DNA of 53,753 nt from a virus, in the IMG/VR virus record IMGVR_UViG_3300000549_000001, positions 1 to 53,753 of that record; one strand, written 5' to 3'. Both the position numbers and the translations under genes were made by a program. Below are positions 1 through 7,695 of this stretch, one piece after another. Each line of letters starts with the position of its first letter. Position 1 is the first letter of the stretch. The notes under the pieces were generated by a model. The model was not told the DNA's origin. It did no database searches and saw only the letters and a list, made by a program, of their open reading frames with translations.

Positions 1-2
1 GC

Positions 3-104
3 GGGGCCGCCAAGGACGCCGCCGAGACCCCGGCCCCGGCCACCCGACCCAGCCGTCGGGCGCGGAGTGCCCCGAGCGCGGCGACCGAGGAGGAGCCGTT
101 CTAG
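3..104 (+). CDS. C-terminal end of an unidentified protein with an SSB-like acidic tip (partial)
   Basis: Open reading frame entering from the left edge and stopping at TAG 102-104; only the last 33 residues are present. They form an Ala/Pro/Arg-rich, probably disordered tail ending in EEEPF. The end resembles the acidic C-terminal peptide of bacterial SSB (DDDIPF in E. coli), which docks partner proteins. The SSB-like gene at 2652 ends almost the same way (DDEPPF), with a similar basic Ala-rich linker before it. The start and any folded domain lie outside the window, so the function is unknown; a second DNA-binding or recombination protein of the same module is the simplest guess. Confidence 0.6.
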   Translation, partial: GAAKDAAETPAPATRPSRRARSAPSAATEEEPF

Positions 105-216
105 GCAAACCAACACACGGTTGGTGAGGGTGATCTCCGGAGTGCTTCCTGCGTTCGACTCCGGAGGTTGCCCTGACTGTCTCATGTGAATAACACTCGG
201 CACAAGGAGAAAGACC
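105..216 (+). promoter_or_regulatory. Leader with two small hairpins and a weak promoter candidate
   Basis: Gene-free leader before the gene at 217. It holds a short hairpin CCAAC-acacg-GTTGG (114-128 area) and two copies of the self-complementary octamer CTCCGGAG (135-142 and 159-166), which can pair with each other across a 16-base loop. A possible sigma70-type promoter is TTGCCC (168-173), 17-base spacer, TAACAC (191-196); the -10 match is poor. A clear ribosome site AAGGAG precedes ATG 217. The hairpins may end transcription from the upstream gene or shape this leader; nothing seen decides between these. Confidence 0.35.
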
Positions 217-438
217 ATGGCGAACCAGACGCACATCTATCGCATTAGCTGGTCGTGGAAAGAGGAGGGCAACCGACAGGCGACCGGCCATTGGAGCGGT
301 AAGGCCACGACCGTCCCGCGTGCCGTGAGCAAGCTCGTCAAAGAGCTCAACGAGCAAGCCAAGACGGACGGTGAAGACCCAGTCAAGGCGTCGGAGTTGA
401 TGATCCTCGACGTTCGAAGCATGAAGTTCAATGGCTGA
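217..438 (+). CDS. Hypothetical protein, 73 aa
   Basis: Small soluble protein of 73 residues with no family I recognise. It has a beta-like N-terminal part rich in Trp and Arg (ISWSWKEEG) followed by a helical Lys/Glu-rich stretch (VSKLVKELNEQAK). The ATG has a good Shine-Dalgarno (AAGGAG) 10 bases upstream, and the gene overlaps the following nuclease gene by 8 bases, so it heads the recombination operon. An accessory role to the nuclease/Sak4/SSB set is inferred only from position. Confidence 0.7.
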   Translation: MANQTHIYRISWSWKEEGNRQATGHWSGKATTVPRAVSKLVKELNEQAKTDGEDPVKASELMILDVRSMKFNG

Positions 439-1474
439 TGAGATCCCGCTGCTGCGGACCAGCGAGCGGGGAGACTTCAAGTGTCCGTGGTTGTGGTACC
501 ACCACTGGGTCTTAGGCATCAGCCCGGTGCGTCTGCCGACCTGGGGCGTGTTTGGCAGCGCCTTGCATCGGGGATTGCAGGTGTATTACCCGCCCGGCGT
601 CAGGCGCGGTAATATCGGTGACGCCTGCGACGCCTTTCTCGAGTACCTCGATGGGGAGATCCGCAAGATTGGCGTGGATATCTTCGAGGAAGAATACGAA
701 CGCGCAGAGCGGAAAGCGCAGGAGGACAACAAATCTATCAAGCTGGTTCCGGCGCACGAGCTCGGCCCGATCATGCTGCAGGAGTACGCGCAGTACTACG
801 GCCCGGACAAGGACTGGGAGGTCATTCACACAGAACAACCTTTCCAGATCACGGTGCCGACGCCGAACCACACTGGCGCCCTCGTCATCTATGCCGGGAC
901 GTGGGATGCCCTGATGCGGCACCGTCGAACGAAGCGCTATTGGTTGTGGGATCACAAAGGTCCCAAGACGCTGCCCAAAGCCGAGACACTTGAGATGAAT
1001 GACCAGGCAGGCTCGTATCTCTGGGTGGCCAAAGAAGTGTTGCTCCATCTGGGTGTTTTCACCGCTCGGGACGTGATTGATGGCATCGTCTTCAACTATC
1101 TCAAGAAGGCGCTTCCCGACCCCCGCCCAGTGAACGCAGCCGGAGAGAGTCTCAACCAAGACGGCAGCGTGAGTCTCAAGCAACCGGCCCCGCGCTTCCT
1201 ACGGTATGAGAGCTTCCGTGGTCCAGCGCAGAAGGTGATGCAAGCCCGTCGCGTTCAGGACATTGCGATTCATATGCAGGATATGCGGGACGGCACCACA
1301 CCCGTCTACAAGAACGTCACACACGAATGTCCACGCTGCATTCTCTTCGATATGTGCAGCGCCCATGAGGCTGGCGATGATTGGGAGCTCATTCGTGACG
1401 AGCTCTACGTTGTGCGGGACCCGTATGCCGACCACCGTGAAGCCATGCATGCTCGGGGTGGCATTGAACTGTAA
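431..1474 (+). CDS. PD-(D/E)XK nuclease, Cas4/AddB-like with probable Fe-S cluster
   Basis: Predicted DNA exonuclease of the RecB-like PD-(D/E)XK superfamily, 347 aa. Visible motifs: GSALH near residues 42-46 (the GxxxxH-type helix common in RecB/Cas4 nucleases), D159 in GTWDALM, and the catalytic D174-H-K176. Four cysteines, C18 near the N-terminus and C300, C303 and C309 near the C-terminus, match the split ligand arrangement that holds a 4Fe-4S cluster in AddB and Cas4. It is followed by a Sak4-like ATPase and an SSB-like gene, so it most likely resects DNA ends for phage recombination or repair. Cas4-type labels would also fit, but no CRISPR genes are present. Start overlaps the previous gene by 8 bases. 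Confidence 0.85.
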   Translation: MADEIPLLRTSERGDFKCPWLWYHHWVLGISPVRLPTWGVFGSALHRGLQVYYPPGVRRGNIGDACDAFLEYLDGEIRKIGVDIFEEEYERAERKAQEDNKSIKLVPAHELGPIMLQEYAQYYGPDKDWEVIHTEQPFQITVPTPNHTGALVIYAGTWDALMRHRRTKRYWLWDHKGPKTLPKAETLEMNDQAGSYLWVAKEVLLHLGVFTARDVIDGIVFNYLKKALPDPRPVNAAGESLNQDGSVSLKQPAPRFLRYESFRGPAQKVMQARRVQDIAIHMQDMRDGTTPVYKNVTHECPRCILFDMCSAHEAGDDWELIRDELYVVRDPYADHREAMHARGGIEL

Positions 1475-1482
1475 GGAGAGGT

Positions 1483-1803
1483 ATGGATACCAACGAATTG
1501 GCACGGCAACTCTTCGCGAGTCTCGATCGGTTTGCCGGCGAACTTCGGGACGCGCTGCATTCGCCCACGACCCCCGCAGACACGGAGGGCTACGACGGAG
1601 TGGCGACACCCCCGTCAGTGCGGGAGGCTGAAGGGGAAATCACCAAGATCAGGGAACAGGCAGCGGTGCGCGCCAAGAATCTAGCGGAACAGGCCAGCGA
1701 GATGCACAAGCTCGGCGACGCCTACGCAACCGCGTCAGCGATCTGGCGCGAGCTCGCCCTTGGCACCCTGGACAGCCGGGGCGAGGATATGAAGACATGG
1801 TGA
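1483..1803 (+). CDS. Hypothetical protein, 106 aa, helical
   Basis: Protein of 106 residues, mostly helical, with an Ala/Glu/Lys-rich coiled-coil-like stretch (about 48-75) after a short Pro/Thr-rich linker. The start has AAGGAGAGG just upstream. Its stop overlaps the start of the Sak4-like ATPase gene (ATGGTGA), suggesting translational coupling and perhaps a partner role, but no family is recognised. Confidence 0.7.
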   Translation: MDTNELARQLFASLDRFAGELRDALHSPTTPADTEGYDGVATPPSVREAEGEITKIREQAAVRAKNLAEQASEMHKLGDAYATASAIWRELALGTLDSRGEDMKTW

Positions 1804-2639
1804 CTCGGTCTCGCACCCGCACCCGCACGCCAGCCGTCCCACCCCGACCCACCGCGATCACCAGTTTGAGTGAACGCCAGCACTTCAAGAACTGGTTGAT
1901 TTATGGAGACTCCGGAGCCGGCAAGACGGTGCTGGCAGGCACCGCCGAGCGCAATCTGTTTCTCACCTTTGATGCTGAAGGCACCGAGAGCGCCAAAGCG
2001 CACGGGAGCACCGCCCAAGAATGGGTCATGACCGATTGGAAAACCTTCAACGAGGAGGCCTACGAATATTTCGCGTTGGGGACGGGCTGTGAGGACTTTG
2101 AGTGGGTCACCGTCGACACGATCAGCGAGGGCGAGGACGTGTGTTGGCGGGACTACCTCGCTTACATGCATGAGAAGAAGCCCTCCACCCGCAGCATCTA
2201 CAAACCGAGCCTCGACGACTACGCCCCCGTCTGGAATCGTGTCAAGGCGACCGTGGACAAGTGGAATCGGTTGCCGATCAACGTGCTGTATACCGCGCAC
2301 GTGTTGCCCCTGGACCAGTACGACGAGGAGAAGGAGGAGGACTTTATCGAGTGTATGCCGCTCTTGGGAAGTCTCAAGAATGGCGTGCTCAGCCGCAAGA
2401 TCTGCGGCAAGGTCAGCTTGGTCGGCTATCTCGACGCTCGTAAGAAGCGGGTTGACGAGCAGACCATTGAATACCGTCGGTTGTACGTCAGCAAACGACG
2501 CGGCATGATCGCCAAGAATCGGTATGGCTGGGGCTCGTGGGTTGATGACCCCACGATGCCAGCCCTGGTGACGGCAGCCAACTCAGCCCTTGCTGGGGCC
2601 ACCACCCCTCCGCCCCGACGTCGTCGGCGTGCGGGTTAG
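1797..2639 (+). CDS. Sak4-like RecA-fold ATPase (phage nucleotide-binding protein)
   Basis: Single-domain RecA-like ATPase, 280 aa, of the type annotated as phage nucleotide-binding protein / Sak4. Walker A is GDSGAGKT (residues 37-44); a Walker B-like WVTVDT strand puts an aspartate at 107. FDAEGTESAK (about 57-66) is typical of the region after the P-loop in this group. Sak4 proteins are known ATP-dependent single-strand annealing/recombination proteins that work with a dedicated phage SSB, and the next gene here is SSB-like, while a RecB-like nuclease lies upstream. The C-terminus is Arg/Pro-rich. I am fairly sure of the fold and less sure of the exact recombinase class. Confidence 0.8.
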   Translation: MVTRSRTRTRTPAVPPRPTAITSLSERQHFKNWLIYGDSGAGKTVLAGTAERNLFLTFDAEGTESAKAHGSTAQEWVMTDWKTFNEEAYEYFALGTGCEDFEWVTVDTISEGEDVCWRDYLAYMHEKKPSTRSIYKPSLDDYAPVWNRVKATVDKWNRLPINVLYTAHVLPLDQYDEEKEEDFIECMPLLGSLKNGVLSRKICGKVSLVGYLDARKKRVDEQTIEYRRLYVSKRRGMIAKNRYGWGSWVDDPTMPALVTAANSALAGATTPPPRRRRRAG

Positions 2640-2651
2640 AAAGGATGCTCA

Positions 2652-3590
2652 ATGGCACGACCATCACGTGGGACGTCGTTTGTCCGCAACTACAAGGAAA
2701 CCGAGTGGCGCGAGCCGGGTGAGGGTTATACCGGCGAGGAGCCCATGAAGGGTCTCTATCCGATGCGGCTGGTAGGCGTCGAGCCGCACGAGAGCGCGGA
2801 GGGCAATGCGAGTACGCATTGGACCTTTCAGTGTACCGCCGAAGCCATCGGGAAGAACGGCGACAGTTACGAGGGATGGCGAGGGCACAAGTACACCAAC
2901 GATGAGGGTGCTGCATTCATCGAGCAGCAGATCCTTGTCGCACTGGGTGCCATTCGCCCCAACGGCACCATCAAGACCACGCTCGAAGAGCTGGTCCGCA
3001 AGTACGGCAAGGTGACGGTGCTGGGTCGTGTGGTCCGAGAGCGCTACATCCCCGAGGATGGCGAACCGGAATGGCGCGCCAAGCTGGCCACCGTCTTGAA
3101 GAATCGGGACGCACCGCGCGGAACAGGTTCCGACGACGATGACGAGGATGAGGCTGACGAGGAGGTCGAGGAGGCGCCACCAACGACACGGACCAGTCGG
3201 CGCGCCAGTCGCAAGCCCGCCCCCGCGTCGGCAGCCGATCCCGAGGAGGACGAAGAGGACGAGGAGGAGGACGACCAGGAGGAGGAGCCATACGACCTCG
3301 ACGAGCTCGGCGAAGAGCTGGAGGGTTTGACACCCGTTCAGCTCAAGAAGCGGGCTCGCGAGGAATTCGGCTTCACCACGGCACAGTTGCGGGGTGTCGC
3401 GGCGGAGGACATCATCGAACAGATCCTGGACAAGGTGGAGGCCGAACAGGACGGCGAGGACGAGGAAGAAGAGCCCGAGCCCGAGCCGCCGAAGCGGTCC
3501 AAGGCGCGCGCGGCGACGGCCACCAAGTCCGCCGCGTCGGGGCGCAAGCGCGCCAGCACACCGACGGCTGACGACGAGCCACCCTTCTAG
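2652..3590 (+). CDS. SSB-like protein with acidic linkers, SAP-like motif and DDEPPF tip
   Basis: 312 aa. Residues 1-155 look like a compact beta-rich domain with the layout of phage SSB-like (DUF669-type) proteins. Then come a strongly acidic stretch (about 158-172), a basic Ser/Arg linker, a second acidic stretch (about 195-220), and a helical segment (about 215-255, LEGLTPVQLKKRAREEFG) resembling SAP/Rho-N helix-extension-helix DNA-binding motifs. A Lys/Arg/Ala tail ends in DDEPPF, close to the SSB C-terminal partner-docking tip. It follows the Sak4-like ATPase by 12 bases. Role inferred: coats ssDNA and recruits replication and recombination partners. The acidic and SAP-like insertions make it much longer than a plain SSB. 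Confidence 0.7.
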   Translation: MARPSRGTSFVRNYKETEWREPGEGYTGEEPMKGLYPMRLVGVEPHESAEGNASTHWTFQCTAEAIGKNGDSYEGWRGHKYTNDEGAAFIEQQILVALGAIRPNGTIKTTLEELVRKYGKVTVLGRVVRERYIPEDGEPEWRAKLATVLKNRDAPRGTGSDDDDEDEADEEVEEAPPTTRTSRRASRKPAPASAADPEEDEEDEEEDDQEEEPYDLDELGEELEGLTPVQLKKRAREEFGFTTAQLRGVAAEDIIEQILDKVEAEQDGEDEEEEPEPEPPKRSKARAATATKSAASGRKRASTPTADDEPPF

Positions 3591-3602
3591 CGGACGGGTA
3601 TT

Positions 3603-3638
3603 CAACGGGCGGTCACTGGCAACGGTGGCCGCCCGTTG
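3603..3638. terminator. Strong hairpin between convergent genes
   Basis: Perfect 14-bp stem (one G-T pair) CAACGGGCGGTCAC / GTGGCCGCCCGTTG around an 8-base loop. It lies between the rightward SSB-like gene (stop 3590) and the leftward HTH gene (stop 3684). There is no T-run, as often seen for actinobacterial terminators, so it may act in both directions. Confidence 0.65.
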
Positions 3639-3683
3639 GTGTCGGTGCCCTAGACGGGCCCGTGCGCTACCCAGATCCCGAGG

Positions 3684-3986
3684 CTAGGAGCTGCAGAGGG
3701 CGCACGGGCAGGCGGGACGGTGGTTCTGCTTCTCCGGCGGTACGCGCGGTGCTGCCTGCGGGCCGCTCGAGATAAAATTCGTCAGATCCGCGTCAATGGC
3801 CTCAGCGGTAATGCCTGAATTCTCCTCAAGCCTTCGCAACGCGTCGGCGGAGAGATACCGCTCGCCGGCCAGAATCATGGCCATGTGTTGCCGGCTACAT
3901 CCAGCGCGGCGTCCGAGCTCGGTTTTGGTCCAGCCTCTCTCGAGACGAATGGCATCTAATTTCTGAGTGTTAAATCTGTAACCCAT
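3684..3986 (-). CDS. Cro/CI-type helix-turn-helix repressor-like protein
   Basis: The only leftward gene seen. Start set at ATG 3986 (MGYRFN), giving 100 aa; a longer in-frame form from 4067 would add 27 residues that read like translated promoter DNA. An XRE-family HTH spans about residues 10-55: LERGWTKTELGRRAGCSRQ, then GERYLSADALRRLEE. The tail ends in CPCALC, an unusual Cys pair. No Shine-Dalgarno is visible, but TACGCT at 3999-3994 (leftward strand) sits 7 bases before the ATG, as in leaderless actinobacterial transcripts. The operator-like GCAAC triplet repeat lies right there, suggesting autoregulation. It could be a lysogeny repressor or a lytic-cycle regulator. Confidence 0.75.
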   Translation of the reverse strand: MGYRFNTQKLDAIRLERGWTKTELGRRAGCSRQHMAMILAGERYLSADALRRLEENSGITAEAIDADLTNFISSGPQAAPRVPPEKQNHRPACPCALCSS

Positions 3987-4001
3987 GGGGATTAGCGTAC
4001 G

Positions 4002-4016
4002 GCAACGCAACGCAAC
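4002..4016 (-). promoter_or_regulatory. Operator-like repeat, left copy
   Basis: Three tandem GCAAC units ending 16 bases before the start codon of the leftward HTH gene, overlapping where its promoter should be. Its exact inverse lies at 4143-4157. Probable binding site of the HTH protein for autoregulation (inference). Confidence 0.55.
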
Positions 4017-4142
4017 TGACGGACCTGAGCCAAAAAAAATGCTAGGGGCTAAGTAATTTTTGGTCACTCCCCCTCACGCGCGGGAGGTTTTAGCGAAAAA
4101 AAATGCAGCCGGGGATTATGCGGGCGCGCTTCGCATCCTCAC

Positions 4143-4157
4143 GTTGCGTTGCGTTGC
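4143..4157 (+). promoter_or_regulatory. Operator-like repeat, right copy
   Basis: GTTGCGTTGCGTTGC, the perfect reverse complement of 4002-4016. It lies 170 bases before the first rightward gene at 4327, where it could control the early rightward promoter. Confidence 0.55.
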
Positions 4158-4326
4158 GAGGTAGTGAGACCGTCATAGTTGCTCTGTACCGGGCCGCGTG
4201 GCACAGTGCGGCTACACGCACACAGCCGCCTCAAACATCGATAATTGCAATTGCTCAACAGCCAATTGAATGAGAGATCTTCATCTTCATCTTCATCTAG
4301 TTCCATCATTAGAGGGGATACTAGGT

Positions 4327-4596
4327 ATGGCGACGACTGCCACGCCCAAGCCAGTCTCGAGACGCGTCTTATTGCGCATGCCGATTCACGTGGGAACGTT
4401 CCTAGATCTCATGTGTCGGCTCAGTGGGCGGCGCAAACGTCAGGTGGTGGATATGATCTGGGCAGAGGGCATGCGCAGTGTGTTCGGCATCACACCCGAC
4501 GAGCTCTCCATTTGCCGGATGAGCATTCCGCCCCGGACGCACGTTCTCACTGATGATCTTCGCGAGCTGACCGAGCTCGTGTGCGGCGAACGATGA
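4327..4596 (+). CDS. Hypothetical protein, 89 aa, first gene of the replication operon
   Basis: 89 aa from ATG 4327, chosen because GAGGGG lies nine bases upstream; an in-frame start at 4270 would add a repeat-derived HLHLHL segment. The sequence begins MATTATPKPVSRRVLL and carries a basic helical stretch LSGRRKRQVVDMIWAEGM (about 31-48) resembling ribbon-helix-helix or other small DNA-binding proteins. Being first after the control region, a transcription regulator is plausible but unproven. Stop overlaps the next start (ATGA). Confidence 0.7.
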   Translation: MATTATPKPVSRRVLLRMPIHVGTFLDLMCRLSGRRKRQVVDMIWAEGMRSVFGITPDELSICRMSIPPRTHVLTDDLRELTELVCGER

Positions 4597-4850
4597 CGTC
4601 CCGGCGTCGGCGCGCACCGCTGCCGGGATATGCCGAAGCCCGTACGGCATTGGCTCAGCACCTGCATCGCCATCATGACGGCGCTTACGGGCAGGGCACA
4701 CTGGCAGAGCGCGTTTCCCAGCATGACGACTTGCACTTCTTGCGCACGAGCCAGGGGAAGGCGGTGAGCCACCAGCACGCCATGCTGGGAGACAACGAGA
4801 CCATGATTGACGTCGCGCATCGGTATCTGCGAGAGGGTTCGAATGGGTAG
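4593..4850 (+). CDS. Hypothetical protein, 85 aa
   Basis: 85-residue His- and Arg-rich protein, starting at the ATGA overlap at 4593 (a GTG at 4581 would add four residues). It contains AQHLHRHHDG and ends with a helical HRYLREG segment. It overlaps the primase-helicase start by 8 bases. No family recognised; position suggests a small replication accessory factor. Confidence 0.65.
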   Translation: MTSRRRRAPLPGYAEARTALAQHLHRHHDGAYGQGTLAERVSQHDDLHFLRTSQGKAVSHQHAMLGDNETMIDVAHRYLREGSNG

Positions 4851-7695
4851 GGCGACCTCGCAAGCAACCCAAGATCTGCTGGCACCGTGGCTGGTCGGCC
4901 GCGTGCCCGCAGACGGTGATGGCGAGGCGCGCGCCTTCTGTCCGCTGTGCGAGGAGCCCGGCGAAAGCAAATCCCCGAGCGGAAGTTTCAACTTCAAAGA
5001 AGGCGTCTTCACATGTTTCTCACAATGCGGTGGGATGAGCGTGACGACCCTCATGAACATGCTGAAGCAAGACGGGGACTTAGCGCATGCCCACAGCACC
5101 AACGGTCATCGGCCGACGAAGACCGTGGCTCCGCCCCCGACGTCTCCTGCAGCCACCGCGCAACTCCCCACCGAAGCACGCATTGATGACTTCGTGCAGC
5201 GCCTCCTCAGTAACGCGCAACGCTTAGCTGTGATGCGTGATGAACGGGGGCTCACGCGGAAGACCATTGAGACATTCAAGCTGGGTTGGGATGGGCGTCG
5301 TTATACCATCCCAGTGTATGACGAGGATGGATATCTCGTCAATGTTCGGCGCTATGACCCGCACGCTAAAGACGCGAAGAACAAAATGCGGAGTTGGTCC
5401 CGGGGATCGGGCTCTCGCCGTCTCTTTCTCCCCTGGGTTGTTGACGAAAGCGAAACCGTCATCATCGTGGAGGGTGAGATGGACGCGGTGATCGGTCAGC
5501 AATACGGCCTCCCGACGATGGCGCATACCGGTGGTGCGCTGTCCTGGGACAACCGATGGAATGATACATTTCAAGACAAGAAAGTGTTCGTATGTTATGA
5601 CTGTGACGATGCTGGCCGTCGGGGAGCCCGCAAGGTCGCCAGTGCGTTAAAACAGTTTGCTCGTGAGGTGCACGTCATTACGTTGCCGTTGACGGAGAAA
5701 GGCGCAGACCTCACGGATTATTTTGTGAATCATGATCGGAGCGCCGCCGAGTTCTATGTGCTGATGAAGGAGGCCACGGAACAGGCGTACCGCTCGGCGT
5801 CCTTGCAATCCCAACGCTCCTCGACACCCACATCTGTTGACCTTGAGAATACGATGAACCCCGCCTACTTTGACAGACCGATTACCTTCACGGCACAGAT
5901 TGCCGGTAAAACGATCCCGCCACATCATATGCCTCGGCGGTTGGAGTTCGCCTGCAATGAAGGCGGTGGGACGCGGTGTTCTAAGTGTCCGATCAGTGGC
6001 CGCAATCATCTCGAGCTTGACATCCCACCCAACGATCCCATTGCCCTCGAGCTCATTGGGAAGAATGATGAGGGTCGTCGCAAGTCGCTCTTGAAATATG
6101 CAGGGCTACCGCCCACCTGCCCGGACGTGGAGAAAGAAGAAGTCGGTGTGTATAGCGTCGAGGAACTGATTGTCTTGCCCCCGGCGGACGAGCAGGTGGG
6201 TACCGTCAACAAAATTGATCGTAAGATCTATAACGTCGGTTCGTTCGCTAGTCCTGTGAACGCCAAAGCCACCTTTGTCGGAGTGAATACGACGAGCCCT
6301 GCGGATGGTCGTGCGGCGCTCATGACCTGGCTCAGTGAACTTGCCAGCTCCGATATCGATAAGTTCACGGTGACCCCGGAGATTGTGGCGGAGCTCAGCG
6401 CTTTCTGGCCCACGGCGGAGCAGACCCCCATTGCCAAGATGCGTGAGATCGTTCGTGACATTGAAGCCAACGTGACCAAGATCTATGGGCGTCCCGCGTT
6501 GCATATGGCCTATGACCTGGTCTGGCACAGTGCGCTCAATTTCACCTTCAAGGGTGTTGACCTCGGCAAGGGTTGGTTAGAGCTTTTGGTGATCGGGGAC
6601 ACCCGAACCGGCAAGAGTGAAGCCGCCAAGCGTCTTTGCCATCACTACCGCGCTGGCGTTTTGACCACCTGTGAGGGCGCCACCTTCGCCGGGCTCGTCG
6701 GCGGTGTGCAGAAGATCAGTGACATGTGGATGGTGAGCTGGGGCACCATTCCACTCAATGATCGTCGGCTTGTGATCCTTGATGAAGCCGGTGCGCTCGC
6801 GGACAAGGGCATCATTGAACAAATGAGCTCGGTGCGCTCCTCGGGGGTCGCCCAGATCAATAAGATTCAGAGCCGGGACACGCAAGCCCGCACCCGACTC
6901 ATTTGGATCGCTAATCCGGTGGACGGGAGTACCGTCGAAAGCTATGCCAATGGTGCCATGGATGCGTTGCGCGCATTGGCGCACAATCCCGAAGACTTGG
7001 CGCGGTTTGACTTTGCGATGGCGGTGGCCAGTAGTGACGTCAAGGCTGAAGAAATCAATACGCGGAAGCCACCCCACGTCACGCATCGCTACACCCAACG
7101 CCTGTGTAGCCAATTGGTGAACTGGGTATGGTCCCGTACCGCAGATCAAATCGTGTGGGAACCCGGTGTTGAAAATTACGTTCTCGATGTGGCGCAAGCC
7201 CTGGGCGCTCGGTACATTCCAGAACCACCACTCATTCAAGTGGAGAACGTTCGTGTGAAGTTAGCTCGGATGGCGGTCGCGGTGGCTGGTCGGCTCTTCA
7301 GTTGCGATGACAGTGGCGAGCTCCTCATCGTTGGCCGAGAACATGTTCAGGCGGCCGAACGCCTGTTACGCGGCTTTTACGAGATGGATAGCTTTGGCTA
7401 TGCCGAGCACAGCGCCAACGTGTTGTATGAGCGGGCAGAAGCCGCCACCAATGCACGGTCTGTGCAGAAGTATCTGGTGGCTAACGATGATATTTTCGAG
7501 ACGCTCAAGAGCTGTATGGCGGGTCCATTTAAGATGCGAGACTTCCAAGAATTCGGGGGTATGACACAATTGGAGGCGCAAGAAGCGGTGCGGGTCTTGC
7601 AGCAGCAGCGTATGATTCGCCGGTTGAGTCGAGGGTATATCCGGGCAGAACCGACGTTGATTGAGCTGATCAAAGGGATGGAGAGATCACGATGA
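4843..7695 (+). CDS. DnaG-type primase fused to an MCM-like AAA+ helicase
   Basis: 950 aa from ATG 4843. N-terminus: zinc finger with CPLC (about 33-36) and CFSQC (about 57-61). Then a TOPRIM primase core: VEGEMDAV at about 209 and YDCDDAG at about 251. Next is an OB-like region with a Cys/His zinc site (ACNEGGG, CSKC, about 367-387). The AAA+ domain has Walker A GDTRTGKS (about 584-591), GVLTTCEGATFAGLVGGV, Walker B RLVILDEAG (about 642-650), sensor-1 LIWIANP (about 686) and an arginine-finger-like LARFDF, which is the MCM order rather than DnaB or gp4. A winged-helix-like segment ends the protein. Predicted replicative primase-helicase making primers and unwinding the fork ahead of the phage DnaE. 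Starts inside the previous gene (8-base overlap). Confidence 0.85.
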   Translation: MGRATSQATQDLLAPWLVGRVPADGDGEARAFCPLCEEPGESKSPSGSFNFKEGVFTCFSQCGGMSVTTLMNMLKQDGDLAHAHSTNGHRPTKTVAPPPTSPAATAQLPTEARIDDFVQRLLSNAQRLAVMRDERGLTRKTIETFKLGWDGRRYTIPVYDEDGYLVNVRRYDPHAKDAKNKMRSWSRGSGSRRLFLPWVVDESETVIIVEGEMDAVIGQQYGLPTMAHTGGALSWDNRWNDTFQDKKVFVCYDCDDAGRRGARKVASALKQFAREVHVITLPLTEKGADLTDYFVNHDRSAAEFYVLMKEATEQAYRSASLQSQRSSTPTSVDLENTMNPAYFDRPITFTAQIAGKTIPPHHMPRRLEFACNEGGGTRCSKCPISGRNHLELDIPPNDPIALELIGKNDEGRRKSLLKYAGLPPTCPDVEKEEVGVYSVEELIVLPPADEQVGTVNKIDRKIYNVGSFASPVNAKATFVGVNTTSPADGRAALMTWLSELASSDIDKFTVTPEIVAELSAFWPTAEQTPIAKMREIVRDIEANVTKIYGRPALHMAYDLVWHSALNFTFKGVDLGKGWLELLVIGDTRTGKSEAAKRLCHHYRAGVLTTCEGATFAGLVGGVQKISDMWMVSWGTIPLNDRRLVILDEAGALADKGIIEQMSSVRSSGVAQINKIQSRDTQARTRLIWIANPVDGSTVESYANGAMDALRALAHNPEDLARFDFAMAVASSDVKAEEINTRKPPHVTHRYTQRLCSQLVNWVWSRTADQIVWEPGVENYVLDVAQALGARYIPEPPLIQVENVRVKLARMAVAVAGRLFSCDDSGELLIVGREHVQAAERLLRGFYEMDSFGYAEHSANVLYERAEAATNARSVQKYLVANDDIFETLKSCMAGPFKMRDFQEFGGMTQLEAQEAVRVLQQQRMIRRLSRGYIRAEPTLIELIKGMERSR

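Larger units (their letters stand above)
3987..4326. promoter_or_regulatory. Divergent control region with inverted GCAAC-triplet operators
   Basis: A 340-base gene-free region between the leftward HTH gene and the rightward operon. It contains a perfect 15-bp inverted pair: GCAACGCAACGCAAC at 4002-4016 and its reverse complement at 4143-4157, each built of three GCAAC units. Between them are two copies of AAAAAAAATGC (4032-4042, 4096-4106) exactly 64 bases apart. Further right are a GCGGCT/AGCCGC hairpin (4207-4230 area), a GATAAT -10-like box at 4240, and a CTTCAT triple repeat (4278-4295). This is the arrangement expected of a repressor-controlled early switch. The promoter positions themselves are uncertain. 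Confidence 0.6.

Noticed and set aside
3987-4067. Longer start for the HTH gene at 4067
   Set aside because: The extra 27 residues translate promoter-like A-tracts and the operator repeat; the ATG at 3986 fits a leaderless start better.
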